Made by a program: the position numbers and the translations under genes
Assembly: GCF_905475465.1 (NCBI RefSeq)
Contig: NC_062257.1
Location: 3,782,001-3,846,000, forward strand
Origin: Pieris napi
Taxonomy: Eukaryota; Arthropoda; Insecta; Lepidoptera; Pieridae
Length of the DNA: 64,000 nucleotides
Direction of reading: 5' to 3'
Part shown: positions 35,801-50,800 of the stretch, one piece after another
Numbering within the stretch: position 1 is the stretch's first letter
How the letters are laid out: the number at the start of each line of letters is the position of its first letter
The notes under the pieces: model-generated
What the model saw: the letters and a program-made list of their open reading frames with translations, nothing else
Told to the model about the DNA's origin: nothing
Databases searched by the model: none

Positions 35801-38800
35801 GGGCACCTGAAAACGATATTCAATAGTCTGTCATATGGAGAATTGTATCACTGCAATAATATAAACAAAACGGGTATGAAAATATACAGAAAAACATACT
35901 TTACAAATATAGGAAATTTTATACCGAAAAATTTATTTAGTACGGTTACACTACATATATTAAAGAAAAGTCTTAGTGGATTATACGTATATTTTGTATA
36001 ATTAATAAATCTGAAAGTGGTACATTCAGATGTATAAATCAGTCATATAAAGTTAAGTTATGTATAATTGTTGTCAAAACTTATGACCTAAAAAAAATCA
36101 ATGGCGCTACAACCTTTTTAGGTCTAGGCCTCAGATAATCTAATAGACAAATAGGTGATCAGCCTTCTGTGCCTGACGCACGCCGTTGACTTTTTGGGTC
36201 TAAGGCAAGCCGGTTTCCTCACGATGTTTTCCTTCACCGTTCGAGCGAATGTTAAATGCGCAAATAGAAAGAAAGTCCATTGGTGCACAGCCGGGGATTG
36301 AACCTACGACCTCTGGGATGAGAGGCGCACGCTGAAGCCACTAGGCCATCACTGCTCCACGCTATAAAGGCACTTTTAAAAATCTATTTACCTTCCTGAA
36401 AGCATTACACGGCAGTGGTCCATAACGTTCTTCAGGCTCATTTTAGAATTGGGTTTGATTTATTTTTTGAAGTGAAACTTTTTTATCGGGGTTGGAAAAA
36501 AATTTAGTGTAACATTTTTTCGTTACGCGTCACATTTTTCCGTTACGCGCCATCTTTTGAAGTGAAACTTCTTTATCGACGTATGGGAGAAATTTTGTAG
36601 CAGGTTACGCGCCATGTTGCTTTTTGATGTCAAACTTCTTTATCGGCGTTGGAAAGAAATTTACACACATTTGTCACATTTTTCGGTTACGCGCCATCTT
36701 TTTCTTGTCCCTACCACGGTTGATCCGAAGAGATCCGAAGCCATTAGTAACAAAAATATATAATAACGATAACAATGATAGTAATACTAATAATTCTATT
36801 ACAATTAATGAAATTCTGTAATAATCTTAGTACTACATTGTAGTACAGTAATTAGTTAAAATGAAATACATAATTGTATTTGTATTCATGTCTATGATAA
36901 TAAAAGCCTTTTGTTAAACTTTATCTAATTTAACTTTATTTAACCAATTTCTGTAAAGTTGCATATAGTAGATCATTTTTCGAAAAATAAGGTCATAAAG
37001 AAGTTTCACTTCTTACGTGTGTACACCTAGTACACGCACACATTTTTTTCCTTGAGAGTCGTTTTAATTGTGAAAAAATCTAGGAATGCTTTACGAACGT
37101 ATTAAACATTAAATAAGAGATAACTTTCAAAGTTTTAATACCGATATATACTTTGCATTGAAATTCAACCAAACTTACCTTACTTCGAAATCTTTGGAAC
37201 TATTATCGAAACTTTAATACTATTTTCAATGGAAAATAAGTATAGGAAATTGAAAAAATTGGTTTCAAACGCAATTAATGTGAAAGATAATAACATATTT
37301 ATTATTAATGATAATTATAATAATAAATCGTTTATTTGCAAAGCAAGTGGTATATTCCGATCGATTTATAAAAAAACGTGAATAGTATATTCATTTTATA
37401 ATTTAAATTAATTAGTTAATTTTTTATTATTAATTATGTATTCAATTAATAGATTAAAAAGTTTATATATAATAAAATTACCTGTCGCGCTAACCAACAC
37501 TTCTACCAGGCTCCCAGCTGCGCAAGGAGCCATACCAGGAGGTGGGACCGACACCAATCTTGGCAGAACTCTAAAGAAATATCTCCCATCCACACTGTAA
37601 AAATATATATCTATATTAATTCATTTTTGGCGTTTTAATAGTTTAGCAATCATGAGCTTTGCAATAAAAGTTAAAGTAAAAAATCATATAATCATATAGG
37701 TAGCATAATTTACACTTATGACTCGTCAGTACATATAAATGCTTCTAATTTTACATTTACCGCCAGTTCTCAAATCAAGGGCGTAGAACGGGAGAGAAGA
37801 ACTGGCAATAAACTCTCCGCCACTCTTTTTAATCGTATTTTTTTTACACACATTTTAATATATAAAGAGGAGAGCGTATAGCCAGTTCATCGACCTCGAT
37901 TTGAGAACTAAATGTATGGGACTTGAGTTTTCGTCGTTAAGCGTTAATTGTGTTATTAATTGAATCAATATAAAAAAAATATTTTTTTTTATAGAACCGA
38001 GGGCAAGCGGGCACTCTTACACACCCATGGACATTTGCATTGCCAATGGGCTCACGAGTGCGTTACGGCCTTTAAATATCATCGTTACACTAAGAATAAG
38101 CAATTAGTTTAAATATTAAGTTTAAGGAATTAAATATTATGATGCTCTCTGGTTAATCTATTTTTGACGCCCACTTATATGGAAATTGTATTCGATTTTA
38201 CAACAAACTCCCAAGTGAAATTAGAAAATTATTACTGACTACTTATTCAAAACTCTTGTTAAACGTAAATTAATCAATAAAGCTTTTTATTAAGTTACTG
38301 ACCCGGCAAACGTTGTTTATTTCTAGGAAATTTTTTTTTTGTTTTAATAGAAATAACTAACTCATATACTTAAAAATAGTGGTTGATCGTAGAGGGGTGA
38401 ACATATAGGGTTGTATGTATTTTTTAATGCCACATAATAAAAAAAAAAAAATATTATCAAAAAAAATTTTTGGGGTGGACTTAGAGGTTTGAAATATAGA
38501 TAGTGGCCGATTCTCAAACTTACTGAGCATGCATAAAAATTTCATTAGAATCGGTCGAGCCGTTTCGGAGGAGTACGAGAACGAACTTTATGACACGAGA
38601 ATTTTATATATAGAGATTTTGAGTTTGAAAAATCATCGATTTAAATCTAAAAAAAAAGGTCAAGATTCGCTTACATATTAAATCTAAGTAATCAAAAACG
38701 AATTCCAAATTTTATTAAAACTGCATTTTCGGAGAGAATAAAAATACTAACCGTATATCATCAACAACAAGAACTATCTCGTGCATGCCAGCGTGCTCAG

Positions 38801-41800
38801 GTACGAATTCCCCGGCGCCTCTCGAATCGAGCTTTAACCTGGATTCTTGCTCAAGTGGATTCACAATTAACACCTTTACATCCGACATTGACAAGTCTTT
38901 TGATACGCTCTGAACTTTAATGTATGTCTGAAATTGAATTTTCCTTAATTAAATGAAAATTTGGCGCCTGGTAGTTACTACCGGTGACCCCAGAGCTGGT
39001 GCTTTCCTCGCTCAACGAATAAGTATCGCAATACAGAGAGGAAATGCTACCAAATGGGACCAAGCATTTTAAATTTTAATTGTTTTAATTTTCTTTTTAT
39101 TAATTTCTAATTATTAATATTACGTTTTAAATACTGTACTGTAGATTGTTATGATTACTAATAAACATTTTATTTGATTGATATAAAAATTAATAATTTT
39201 ATTTTACAAAAGTTTGCCATCGCTCGGCATTGATCGCTACATAAAATTCAAGATGTAGTGTAACAAACGCGAATAAAATAAACCTGTTATATAAGTCAAA
39301 CGTATTAGACACACGGGTTGATTTTTAGCTGGACTCGGTATTACCATGAGAGCCTCTATCACGATTTTCAAGCAAAGTATTAAATAGGAACTTTTCAATT
39401 AAAATCAGCTGATAAATTTGAAGTATATATATGGTTCATTCTATCATCTATGAGAGGTGACTTTAAAGGAGAAATGGACGCGAGTGAGTGTACTGGACAC
39501 TTTTGTCGTAATAATCATTATCGCTCATCCTTCTTAGGCAATTCGTTTAGGATCTCCGCCATTAAGTTGTGTGTGTGTGTAACATTTTTTTAAACTCTTC
39601 TACGTAAGCATTTTTTAACCATATCCTACCCTGCTCAATCGTGACTTTTGAACCCGTGAGATCAGTTTTTATTTTTTATTATTTTAAAGTTAGGTTCTAT
39701 AATTTTTTTATGAGTTTTGGTTAGGCTTTTCTTGCACTTGCTAGGGTTGCCTGAAAGAGATCAAATAAGGCTTTTTTTACAAGCGATAAAGCCTTGTTTG
39801 TTTTTGTGTAAATATAACGAAGTGTGCATAAATAATTAAATTATCAAGATATGTTTCTAATTTAATTCTTTACACTTTACAATTAAATAATAATAACAAT
39901 AAAGCGATATCTTCCAGGCAATTAGAATTGTAAGGAAGTGCAACAGCTCGAATTAAAATCAAAATGTCTTCCCAAAAAGTACCTTAACAATATAACACAG
40001 GCAATTTATCCTGCTAGCCTCATCTGAAATAAATGAGTTAATCTCCAAGATGCGAGGGAATTCTTAAAAATCTACTCACAGGTTCTCCCACTCTCCCCGA
40101 AGTGGAATCGAGTGCGACCCGCAACATGTCGTGGACGGGCGGCCTCGGCGGAATATTCCGGAATTGCGTTGCCCAAGCCATTACACCTAAGTGCTCCACG
40201 TCGCTTTGACTCATGTCCTTCGCTGATAATACTGGCTGAACTCCTGCAATTATATGTTATCCTGGTATACTTCATTATGACTGGACAATATACAAATAAC
40301 AGTGTAAACTCTTTATAATGAAGAGAGACGTTATAGAGAGGTTTCGTTATATAGAGGGATGAGAAAAAATACCATATTTATCCATACTACAACCATATTA
40401 CAATAATATATATATATAAATAGGTGACAATAGTGCGTTTAGTAACTGAGACCAAAATTTCCTACAGGCAATGTAGGTAATCTAAGAATAATGGTATATG
40501 CGTTAATGCAATTAACAATAACAAAGGCGAGAAGGCTGTTGTGACCTCAGGTATCTTTCTTAGAAATTTCGACACCTTAATAGGTTAGTTTTGTAAGCTG
40601 ATTATAAAAAAAAATACACTTAAGTATGTTGTTGATGTCTAAATGTGCAAATATATCTTCGTAATAGAGAATGTCCGTTGGGTTATAAAGAATGAATATG
40701 GATTTCGTGTTAAATCGAATGACGTTATAAAGAGTTTACTTTATATATTTATAAATGCAAGCTAATCAATCCTTTTTGTAAAAGATTCGCGTTTGTTGCT
40801 TCTTTTCTAGGGAGACGGAATAAATAGATTGACTTGGCATTAGCATGGTAACACTATGTATGTCACAAGAAATTACACACATATATTATATATATATATT
40901 AATCGCAGGTCCTGCGAAATTTCGTACTAGCGTACGTGTGTACGTGGTGTTTAATTTTTATGCCATCAAAAACTTAACTTACCGAAAAAAGTTGTGAGAT
41001 CTTTGTAATACCAAGCCGGTTAATTTATTCAGTCCCTTCTGGCTTAAATTTTTACTTGATTAGCTTACCTAATATCTTATAGTGATCATATCAATATTAA
41101 AAATTCTTTATGTTTTAAAAAAATAGATTGACTTGGCAATCGCACTAAACAATTTTATTAATATAATATGTATTACTTGTGAAATACAGTAATTGTATTC
41201 TAAATTTGAATATATTAATAGAGTATTGATGATCGGTCATTCAGTCACTGAGTGACAAAATTAAGAAACTACTCATCCCTGAGGTCGTAGGTTCAATACC
41301 TAGCTGTGCACCAATGGACTTTCTTTCTATGTGCGCATTTAATATTCGCTCGAACGGTTAAGGAAAACATCGTGAAGAAACCGGTTTGCTTTAGATCCAA
41401 AAAATCGACGGCAAATAATTGCCTATTATATTGACAAATTAATCATGCAACAGGTACAATCTGAGGCCCAGATCTAAAAAGGTTGTAGCGCCACTGATTT
41501 ATTTATTTTTAAGTGTTACGTTCTTGAATAAATGATATTTCATTTCCACGCTCTATTCTCGATTCGACCTGTTTCCTCGAGACAATACATACCAAGCTTT
41601 TTAGCAGCATCTATAGCCATTTGGTTGTTCTCCTCCCAACGGGCTGGGTCTCTGCGGAGTTTACTGGCCGGAGGAGCAGGACCTCCCATGGACCTCACCA
41701 GCTCGTTTGCCACACGTCCGTCGTTCCAGTCCGTCTAAAAGAGTCCCAAATTAATAAAGTATCTCAAGTGTATTAATCTATATCTTTATATATATAACTC

Positions 41801-44800
41801 TTCTGTGAGTGTGTATGTCACTGAACTTCTCTCAAACGACTGAACCGATTTTGATGAAATTTTCTGTGTGTGTTCAAGGGGATCTGGGAATGGTTTAGAT
41901 TCACAAATCAGCCCGGCAGGTGGCGCTGCAGTCGGTACTTTCATACTTTAATATCCTAATAGCTTGAAATATCATGCAGGACAACGTCTGTGGGGTCCAC
42001 TAGTATATATATAAAAATGAAACCCGTTTTCCGTTGTCACGACATAACATGAAAACGGCTTGACCGATTTGTCAGATTTTTTAAATAATATTCCTTGAAG
42101 TACGAGGATGGTTCTTACGGAGAGAAAAAATAAAAAAAATTGAGTGAAAAAGTCTAAAAACAACACTTTTCTATATTCCCATACAAAATATTCGTAATAA
42201 TACTTAAAAGTCAATTTGAACTTTAATACCATCTCTTATCAACTTTCTTTTTTTTATCTTACTAGCTAGACCGGTGTCCCGAATAGCATAATAAGTATTT
42301 AAAAGAAATAAAGAATCGACTGTTAGGCGGTACGATGTTCGCCAGGCCAGCTAATTTATAATATAATTAAACGTAACAACGAAAACTATTGCAATTATTA
42401 CAACTATTGCTAGTATTTAGGGTATTTTAAGAATGATTATGGTGTTACAAAGCAAGCAAAAGCAAAGCAGAGAGCATCTCTAAAATCGTAGGTTCGAGCC
42501 TTTTGTTTATTAAATTTAAACTGTATAAACTTAAATATTGGAAATAAACGGAATTAATTATTATTATGTCAAATAAAACAGGATTTTCAAATACGAAGGC
42601 ATTTTTAGTCTAAGCGTAGAGTAATAACTTGCCTTTCAAACATCAACATTGAAAAATATATGAATTAATACTAAGAACAAACAATTTAAGATATTAATAA
42701 TCTTATGTATAAAATCTCATTTAATACTACTAGGTACATTTATTATGTTTGATACAAACAAAACAATTAATCTCTCGAACTTACTAAGTGGTTTGGTATT
42801 TATGGTGTAAATTTTATCTACTTTATGAGGAATGGTAAATATTGTACGGAAATTATTGCTTTGGTAAGATGCTTCAAATTGTGGTTGAAAACTATACTAT
42901 TATCATGGTTAGATATGTCAGGGAATGCTCGGATAGCCAGTGAAATGCTTGAGTCAATTGACCGTAGATTTTTATTGTTGCTTTTGTTAACCATTGTGAT
43001 TCCTTCTATTACTTTGAAGTCTAATCATTTATTTTGATTTGATTAGATTTGACGACTCATTGGTCTAGTGGTTAGTACCCCTGACTGCGAATCCATGGGT
43101 CCTGGGTTCGATCCCCGGCTGAGACGAACATCGATGTGATGAGCATTTGGTGTTGTGCTTAGGTCTTGGGTGTTTAAATATGTATTTATATGTCTATCTA
43201 TAATATGTATGTATATCTGTTGCCTAGTACCCATAATACAAGCTTCACCAGCTTAGCATGGGACTAGGTCAATTGGTGTGAATTGTCTTTAAAAAAAAAT
43301 AGTTTTGTTACTATTTCGTCATAGTCGTAGAATAGTGACGGATCTGATAAATACTAAACTTTACAGGGCAGCCATTTCAAAATAATATAATCATGTTAGT
43401 TTTTGTCATAACTATTTTAATTCATATTCTGTTATTATGAAAATTGGCATACAAGTAAACAAAGGGGTTTGTTTTGAAACAAAATAAAAATTATAACATT
43501 AAATAACACAGTTTTCTAGAAAAATCTAATACTTCTATCAATTTACCGACTGATTAATTTGAAATTTAAAACACATGGATTTTATTTAATGTAGCCGTAT
43601 TATTTAGTCAATGTAGTATCCAAATATAATAAAAAGTGAATTTTGGATTTTTTTCAAATCCGACATTGTTCAACGATCATGACGATTTAATTGTTTCATA
43701 ATTAAGATCATTACTTGACGACTAAAACTACGAATATTGTTCTGCCCTGCGATTCTGCAACTCACTTCACGAACTCACCGAAAACCGCTGTGTGAGTTCG
43801 TGAAGTGAGTTACAGAATCGCAGGGCAGAGCTGAGCAAATGCAAGTGGGGTCGGCCATCTGGACTTTGGACTGTACGTTCAGGGAACCCAGGGCAGTACT
43901 GATTGAGTATTCAGTGGAACATTGGGTTTATGGAACTTGTGGTTGGATAGATTGTGATAAATGAGATCGGCGCCTTGAACCTGCTGCTTTATAATTTAAG
44001 CTAACATTTATTTATTTTATTTATTTACACTTCATTGCCATAATACACATCATTTATTTTTAACATTATATTATAAAGTTATCAAAATGGCAACCATCGC
44101 GTACATATACTCATTATAATATATATTAGTTAATAAAATATAAAATACTGTATTAAACTATAGACACATAAAACTAATAATAAAATAATATACATTGAAA
44201 TAAATAACTAAACTTAACATAAACTAAAATATGTCATTAAAAGGAGTCCCTTTAGGCAAGGTTCCGAAGATACGATATGTATTCCGTTCCCCCTTTGAAT
44301 TGCTAGACTAATTCTTTGTCCGAGGTAGCTGCCAGATCTTCGGTCTCCTGTGATGTCGTCTAACCGTTTTGAAATTTCTTTAAAAAGCCTTAAAGCGCTA
44401 GGACCCCACGGACCAAGGGTCTCGACACCGAATGGGACAAAATCATATTCTGAGCCCAGACCCATAATTATACATATAGAAACAAAAACAAAAAGTAAGT
44501 AGATTACATAAGTTATTAGGCAACGGGCGGCCTTATCGCTAACAAGCGATTTCTTCCAGGCAACCTTAAAATGGATCAATAGAAAAAAAAGAAACACCTA
44601 CAGAGGGTAAAGTACAAGAGATGCATAATTAATTAACAAAAAGATACTATAAATAACATGCATAACTAAAATTAAATAAAATAAAATCTAAAGAAAACGT
44701 AAAAATAATAGTATGTTTATCAGACATGTAAAAGGTTAATTGTCTCACAATTAATATATAAAAGTAGTAGCTAAACACGAGGCAAAATAGAAGATCAAAA

Positions 44801-47800
44801 AGGAAATAGAGAGAACATATTATTTGAAATGTTAAAAGGAGTCAATCTAAATGAAAAATTGTACGATTTGAGTATTCTGTGCTCGCACCTACATGACGCC
44901 CACTAAGCCCTCTAATGACGATGTCAATATCGATATTTCTCCGACAATTGTCGGAGCAATAGCGCTGGTATCAGCCATTGTCAGTAATTTAATAATATCA
45001 AAGTCAAATTAGTTCAAAACCGATAAATGGTTTATTTGATTTGCCAATATTAATAGATCTGCAAACTAACGATTTGATAGTCTGTAGTAATTTCATACGG
45101 CGTGTTTAAATATTAAACGAATACGAAGAAACCAACAAAGAAAATTTAATAGAAATTTTTTACAGACTATGTAATCATAACAAAACTTAAGAAAACAATC
45201 TTACGGCAGTTATGTAACCTAACATTTGTTAAGTTACATAAAACCATCCTACAACTCATCTGCTCATAGTCAGAAGACGGATTGCAAGATGCGCTCTATT
45301 AAAAAAAAACATAAATATATTAGTTAAAAATTAAAAGCGTAAACAAAATGTTTTTACCACACTTATAAATTGGAATTTAACATAAGTGTCACTTAAATTT
45401 AGGAATTCTTCTTAGTTTTTTGTTAATCTAGCGTCGCAACCACTAAACATTAGTTATTTTTAGTTACATAGTTAAAAGTTATAGTTAAGATCACGTTTTA
45501 AACAGTTAAAGCCAGTTGCTTCCCAGCTTCAAACAAAGTGTTTCATTAACATGTGTTTGAACATATCCAACAACCGCCGCCGAACCTTCCCCGGTACAAA
45601 GCTTTTTTGTCAGTTCACAGAGTGCTTTGTATACGTGACCTTTTCCAAAGGTCACTTGTAGCCAGGATTATATAGCGAACCTTCAGGTATTGATTTCAAA
45701 CAAAACACAGGTTTTTTTTAATAGAAGAGGGAGCAAACGAACAGGAGGCTCACCTGATGTTAAGTGATACCCAAGGACATTCTCAACGATAGAGGGCTCG
45801 CGAGTGCGTTGCCGGCCTTTTAAGAATTGGTACACTCTTAGGACCCTAAGTCGCATTGGTTCGGAAATACTTCGGTGGGCAGCTGGTTCCAGACAGCGGC
45901 GGTGCGCGGCAATAACTGCCTTGAAAAACGCTCAGTCGTGGAACGGCGGACGTCGAGGTGATACGGGTGGAATTTCGTATTCTGTATCGACGTCCGATGA
46001 TGAAATTCAGCTGCAGGTATTAATAGCTTTTTGATTGGTCTTTGGGTGGGTCTACGGGTACCTCCATTATATGCAGATAATAATCCATATCCAGAAAATT
46101 ATGGATATGGGAATTTAACACAAACAATTGACGTTCTTAGGTCACTTGACCAATTTTGCGCTGTATACTTGATCGTTGACAAATGACAATTGACAGTTGA
46201 CAAATGACGGTTGACAAATGACAGTTGACAAATGACAGTTGACAAATGACAGTTGACAAATGACAGTTGACAGTTAACAAATGACAGTTGACAGTTGACA
46301 AATAACAGTTGACAATAAATTAACTTACCGTAAAGTTAGATATGGGTCTCTCCAATCTTGAATTAACCCAGTCCAAGGTGGATTTCATTCCTGACGAATC
46401 TGGTTTCATGAAATATGACAGATACGTCATACCAGACAGTTCGTCCAGCCATGGTGAAGCCAAGTACTCCGGTTCCAACACCATTGGTACTTGCAACTCA
46501 CGGTGGGCAAGTTTCATGGCTCTCCGACAGTTTTCGACCGCTTCGTGGCGATCTGAAAAATTTTTTTTTCTGTGTCAACGATTATTTCTGATTAGTTATT
46601 AATTTTGGATATAAAAACAAATTTAAAGTAGTTCAGTTATCTAATTTTCAATTAAAATTTAACTATGTTCACGTTCTGCCCTGCGATTCTGTTACTCACT
46701 TTTCTTAAGTTTTATAATTTTATAAACAATAATCTACAAGCTCCTACCTTTTCAGAATGCCAAATCGTAAAATTACTGCTTCACGACTGATTTGAGAGCG
46801 ACCTCCGATGCGAAAACCGATGTGTGAGTTCGAAAAGTGAGTTACAGAATCGCAGGGCTGAAGAAGGAAAAACTTTCACGCCGACGCACGCGCCTATACA
46901 AATATTATAAAGAGGAAATCAAAATATAATAGATTTCCCTACATTATTCCTGAGTAACTTTGGCTATTCCAAAATATTTAAATAACGAAAGCCAATTTAA
47001 AAAATAACTAGCATTATTATCACTAACTGTACCTACCTAGCGGTTTCAACAGCGTAAAATACAACCGTTCAATTTGAATCTGTAATTTTCGATATTAACA
47101 TGAACAATCAAATGCTTCTGCTTTATAACAAAGTTACCCCCTTAAAGTACTTTTCATCTCTTTCTGACAAATTATATTAAGGCTAGATGAAGAGAGTAAG
47201 AAGAGAGAGAGAGAATAAGTACTTCAGTTAAAACCTTGCAAGTACACGTAACATACGAAACGGCTAAAAGAAAATATTATTTTCCCTATTTATCGGAAAA
47301 ATAACTGTCTTTATCTGTAATAGTTTGCAAATAGGAAACAAAAATATCGCGTAATCCGGATTTGGGATTGGAAAGCTCTTCGTAAAGAATGTTTAGATGT
47401 AAAGGAGGCTTTTGATAAACTATGTATAGACAATGCGACCTTAAATGATTTAACGAGATATACTGCAAATACCAAAAATATATAGTATGATTGTATCAAA
47501 ATTAAAATCTACTGGAGCGCTATTCTTTCACTATAAGAAAGCTACATTATACCTGGCTTTGTACAGGCTGTATTTATTACATACTTAATATTTAAACTCA
47601 AACTCAAAATAACATTATTCATAGAGGTAACCAAGTACACTTATGAACGTCAATAGAAAAGATGTTAAATTGATTCTAAGCAAGTCAAGGGCGTAGAACG
47701 GGGGAGAAGAACTGGCAAGAAACTCTCTGCCACTCTTTTTAATCGCCAAGTTTTGAGTCATACAAATTGTTTGAACTGGAGCAAATCAATCCTAAGGATT

Positions 47801-50800
47801 AGGATCATTTAAATAATCGTCAAATTTATAAAAAGCTTTGATTGATAAATTCACTTTTAAAGAGAGTTTTGAATTTATTCAATGATAATTCTTTAATTTC
47901 GCTTGGGAGTTTGTTGTAAAAACTAATACAATATCCATATAAGGAGTGTTGTATAATAGTGCGTGTAAATTAAAAGAAAGTTATTCACAAAACTGCAAAG
48001 CGGCTACGTTGCAATATCAGCTGTCTCATGTGAATCTGTTACAAAAGCTGTTATAATTTTTATGGCATTAAAAATGCTGTTTTCATAAATTTATTATACC
48101 ATTTGCTACACATTCTTAGGGGTTTTTTTAGGAACTTCTCTGAGATTGGTAGGTTGTGAAAGATAGCTTCGCGCTTGGTGGGGACACAATTTATAAATTT
48201 AGAATTCAAATATTATTATTATACTCTTAATTATAATTAACTTCAACACTATGGCATTGGCGAAAGGGCGCTAAATCTTGTGGAATCATACCTGAGCGAT
48301 AGAATTCAAAAGGTAAATGTAAATGGAGCTATATCACAGGGATCCTCTGTTACTATGGGAGTACCGCAGGGCTCCATACTTGGTCCCTTCTTATTCCTTG
48401 TCTATATAAATGACCTGCCATTTCTTGTAAAGGAGCTTCACGAGATAGTACTGTTTGCTGATGACACTTCGCTTTTATTTAAAGTGAAACGACAAAATCC
48501 ATCACTTGATAACGTAAACAGTGCCATCTCCAGTGTAGTTCACTGGTTTAATACAAATAATCTTAAGTTAAACGAAAAGAAGACAAAATGTGTTAAATTT
48601 GTAACTACAAATGTAAAAAGTAGTCATTCTCAAATAATAATTAAAGACGAGGAAATAGACTTTGTTGATAATGCGGTGTTCTTGGGAATTACTTTAGATA
48701 GTAAACTCCAGTGGGGCCGACACATAGAAGGTCTTTCGAATAGGCTAAGTTCCGCAGCGTTCGCAGTTAAAAAGATACGCGATCTTACGGATGAGAACAC
48801 AGCAAAGCTTGTTTATTTCAGCTATTTTCATAGTATAATGTCATATGGTGTTATTTTGTGGGGTAATGCAGCTGACATTAAATCGATATTTGTAGTGCAA
48901 AAGCGGGCTATAAGAGCGATCTGTGGGTTGTCCCCACGGGAGTCGGTCCGAAGCAAATTTAAGGAATTACATATTTTGACTCTGGCAAGTCAATACATTT
49001 ATGAGAATATTTTGTATGTGCGGAAAAATATAGATATCTTTAAAAAGAATAGTAGCTTCCATAATTATAGTACTCGTAATAAAGACAAAATTAGCGCACC
49101 AACCAGAAGGCTGCATAAAACGAGTAATTCTTTCCAAGGCAATTGTATACGTTTTTTCAACAAAATCCCTAGTGAGATACAAGCGTTGTCAATAAATAAA
49201 TTTAAATCGTACATTAAAGTAAAACTGCTTACTAAGGCTTATTATAATATAAATGAATATTTAAACGATCCTAGTGCTTGGATATGAGTTGCTCCAGTAT
49301 ATATTATAGGTAACACGACTGAATCTCTCGGCTGCATTTCCAGACTCTGGGGCGATCGTCAACATCCACGACTGTTTTAATGTAAAGTGGGAACAAACCG
49401 TGATCCATGTGGTATCCAATTATTTCAGTATTATTATTATTTTCTTATGTAGCCAAGTCCACATTTCAAGGATCGTCATGCTCGCTTAAATGTCATTGCT
49501 TGTGGCGGCGTCCATGCGTCGGGTTGTCTCTCTCCCTAAAATATGGCGAGGGGGCCGATGGCTGGCCATGCGTCATACTCGTGAACGGGTGCTGCTTGTG
49601 GTGACTGGTCGTACTTGAATTCGTGTATGCGGTGATGTTAATTATTTCGACTATGTGTTTGCGTGTTGTTCCCACGAGAATGTAAGTGCGTGCTCCTATT
49701 TCACCATGCCTCCTGCTGATAGGGGACAAGTCTTTGTTTTTATTTATGTTCTTATTATTAATTACTTAAAATGTCATGTGGAACATGGTGTAATGGTTGC
49801 AGCTCCTTACAACCGTTGTGTAAAAAAAAAAAAAAAAAAACATGGCGATTAAAAAGAGTGGCGGAGAGTTTATTGCCAGTTCTTCTCTTCCGTTCTACGC
49901 CCTTGATTTGAGAACTGGCAGTAAATGTAAAATTAGAAGCATTAATATTTATATCTTTAATGACGAATCACAAGTGTACATTGTGTTACCTACGTGAATA
50001 AATGATTTTTTTGATTTTTGAATTAAAGTACATTTAAGAATTCTAAATGTTTGTTATTTATTGTTTTTTGAGTTTAATGTCCAAATGATAATTGTTTTTG
50101 TTTGTTTATTGTTTTGCAGTATTCCACAAGTATTAGAATGTCCGACAAATACAGTGTTCCGTAATTTATTTACAAGTTCTAAAACAGCGTCCTAAAATTA
50201 TACTGGAAAATATGACACTACAAATTTAACACACACATTAGAACATAAGCAAGTAAGAAAGGGAAAAAAAACAAGCAACCACAAAATAAAAAATACTAAC
50301 TTAAACTAAATGGAAACAAAACCTCATTAAGACCACGATAAACAAAGGTACGCTAAGTTGGAAGAAAGTAAAGTATATCAATATTCTCATCAATGTTAGT
50401 AATCAAGTTGTAAGAGCGAGATAGCCTATTCACTATCAATTCAATTCGGATGTGTTATTGAAGTGAAACTTCTTTATCGGGGTTGGAAAAAAATTTAGTG
50501 TAACATTTTTTCGTTACGCGTCATGTTTTTCGGTTACGCGCCATGTTCCTTTTTGAAGTCAAACTTCTTTATCGGCGTTGGAAAAAAATTTACCGTCACA
50601 TTATTTATTATTTATTATTTATTATTTATTATTTATTATTTATTATTTATTATTTATTATTTATTATTTATTATTTATTATTTATTATTTATTATTTATT
50701 ATTTATTATTTATTATTTATTATTTATTATTTATTATTTATTATTTATTATTTATTATTTATTATTTATTATTTATTATTTATTATTTATTATTTATTAT

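Noticed and set aside
44214..44597. 127-codon host gene
   Set aside because: The same protein block occurs in decayed copies at 39.0, 52.9 and 54.0 kb, so it is a repeat.
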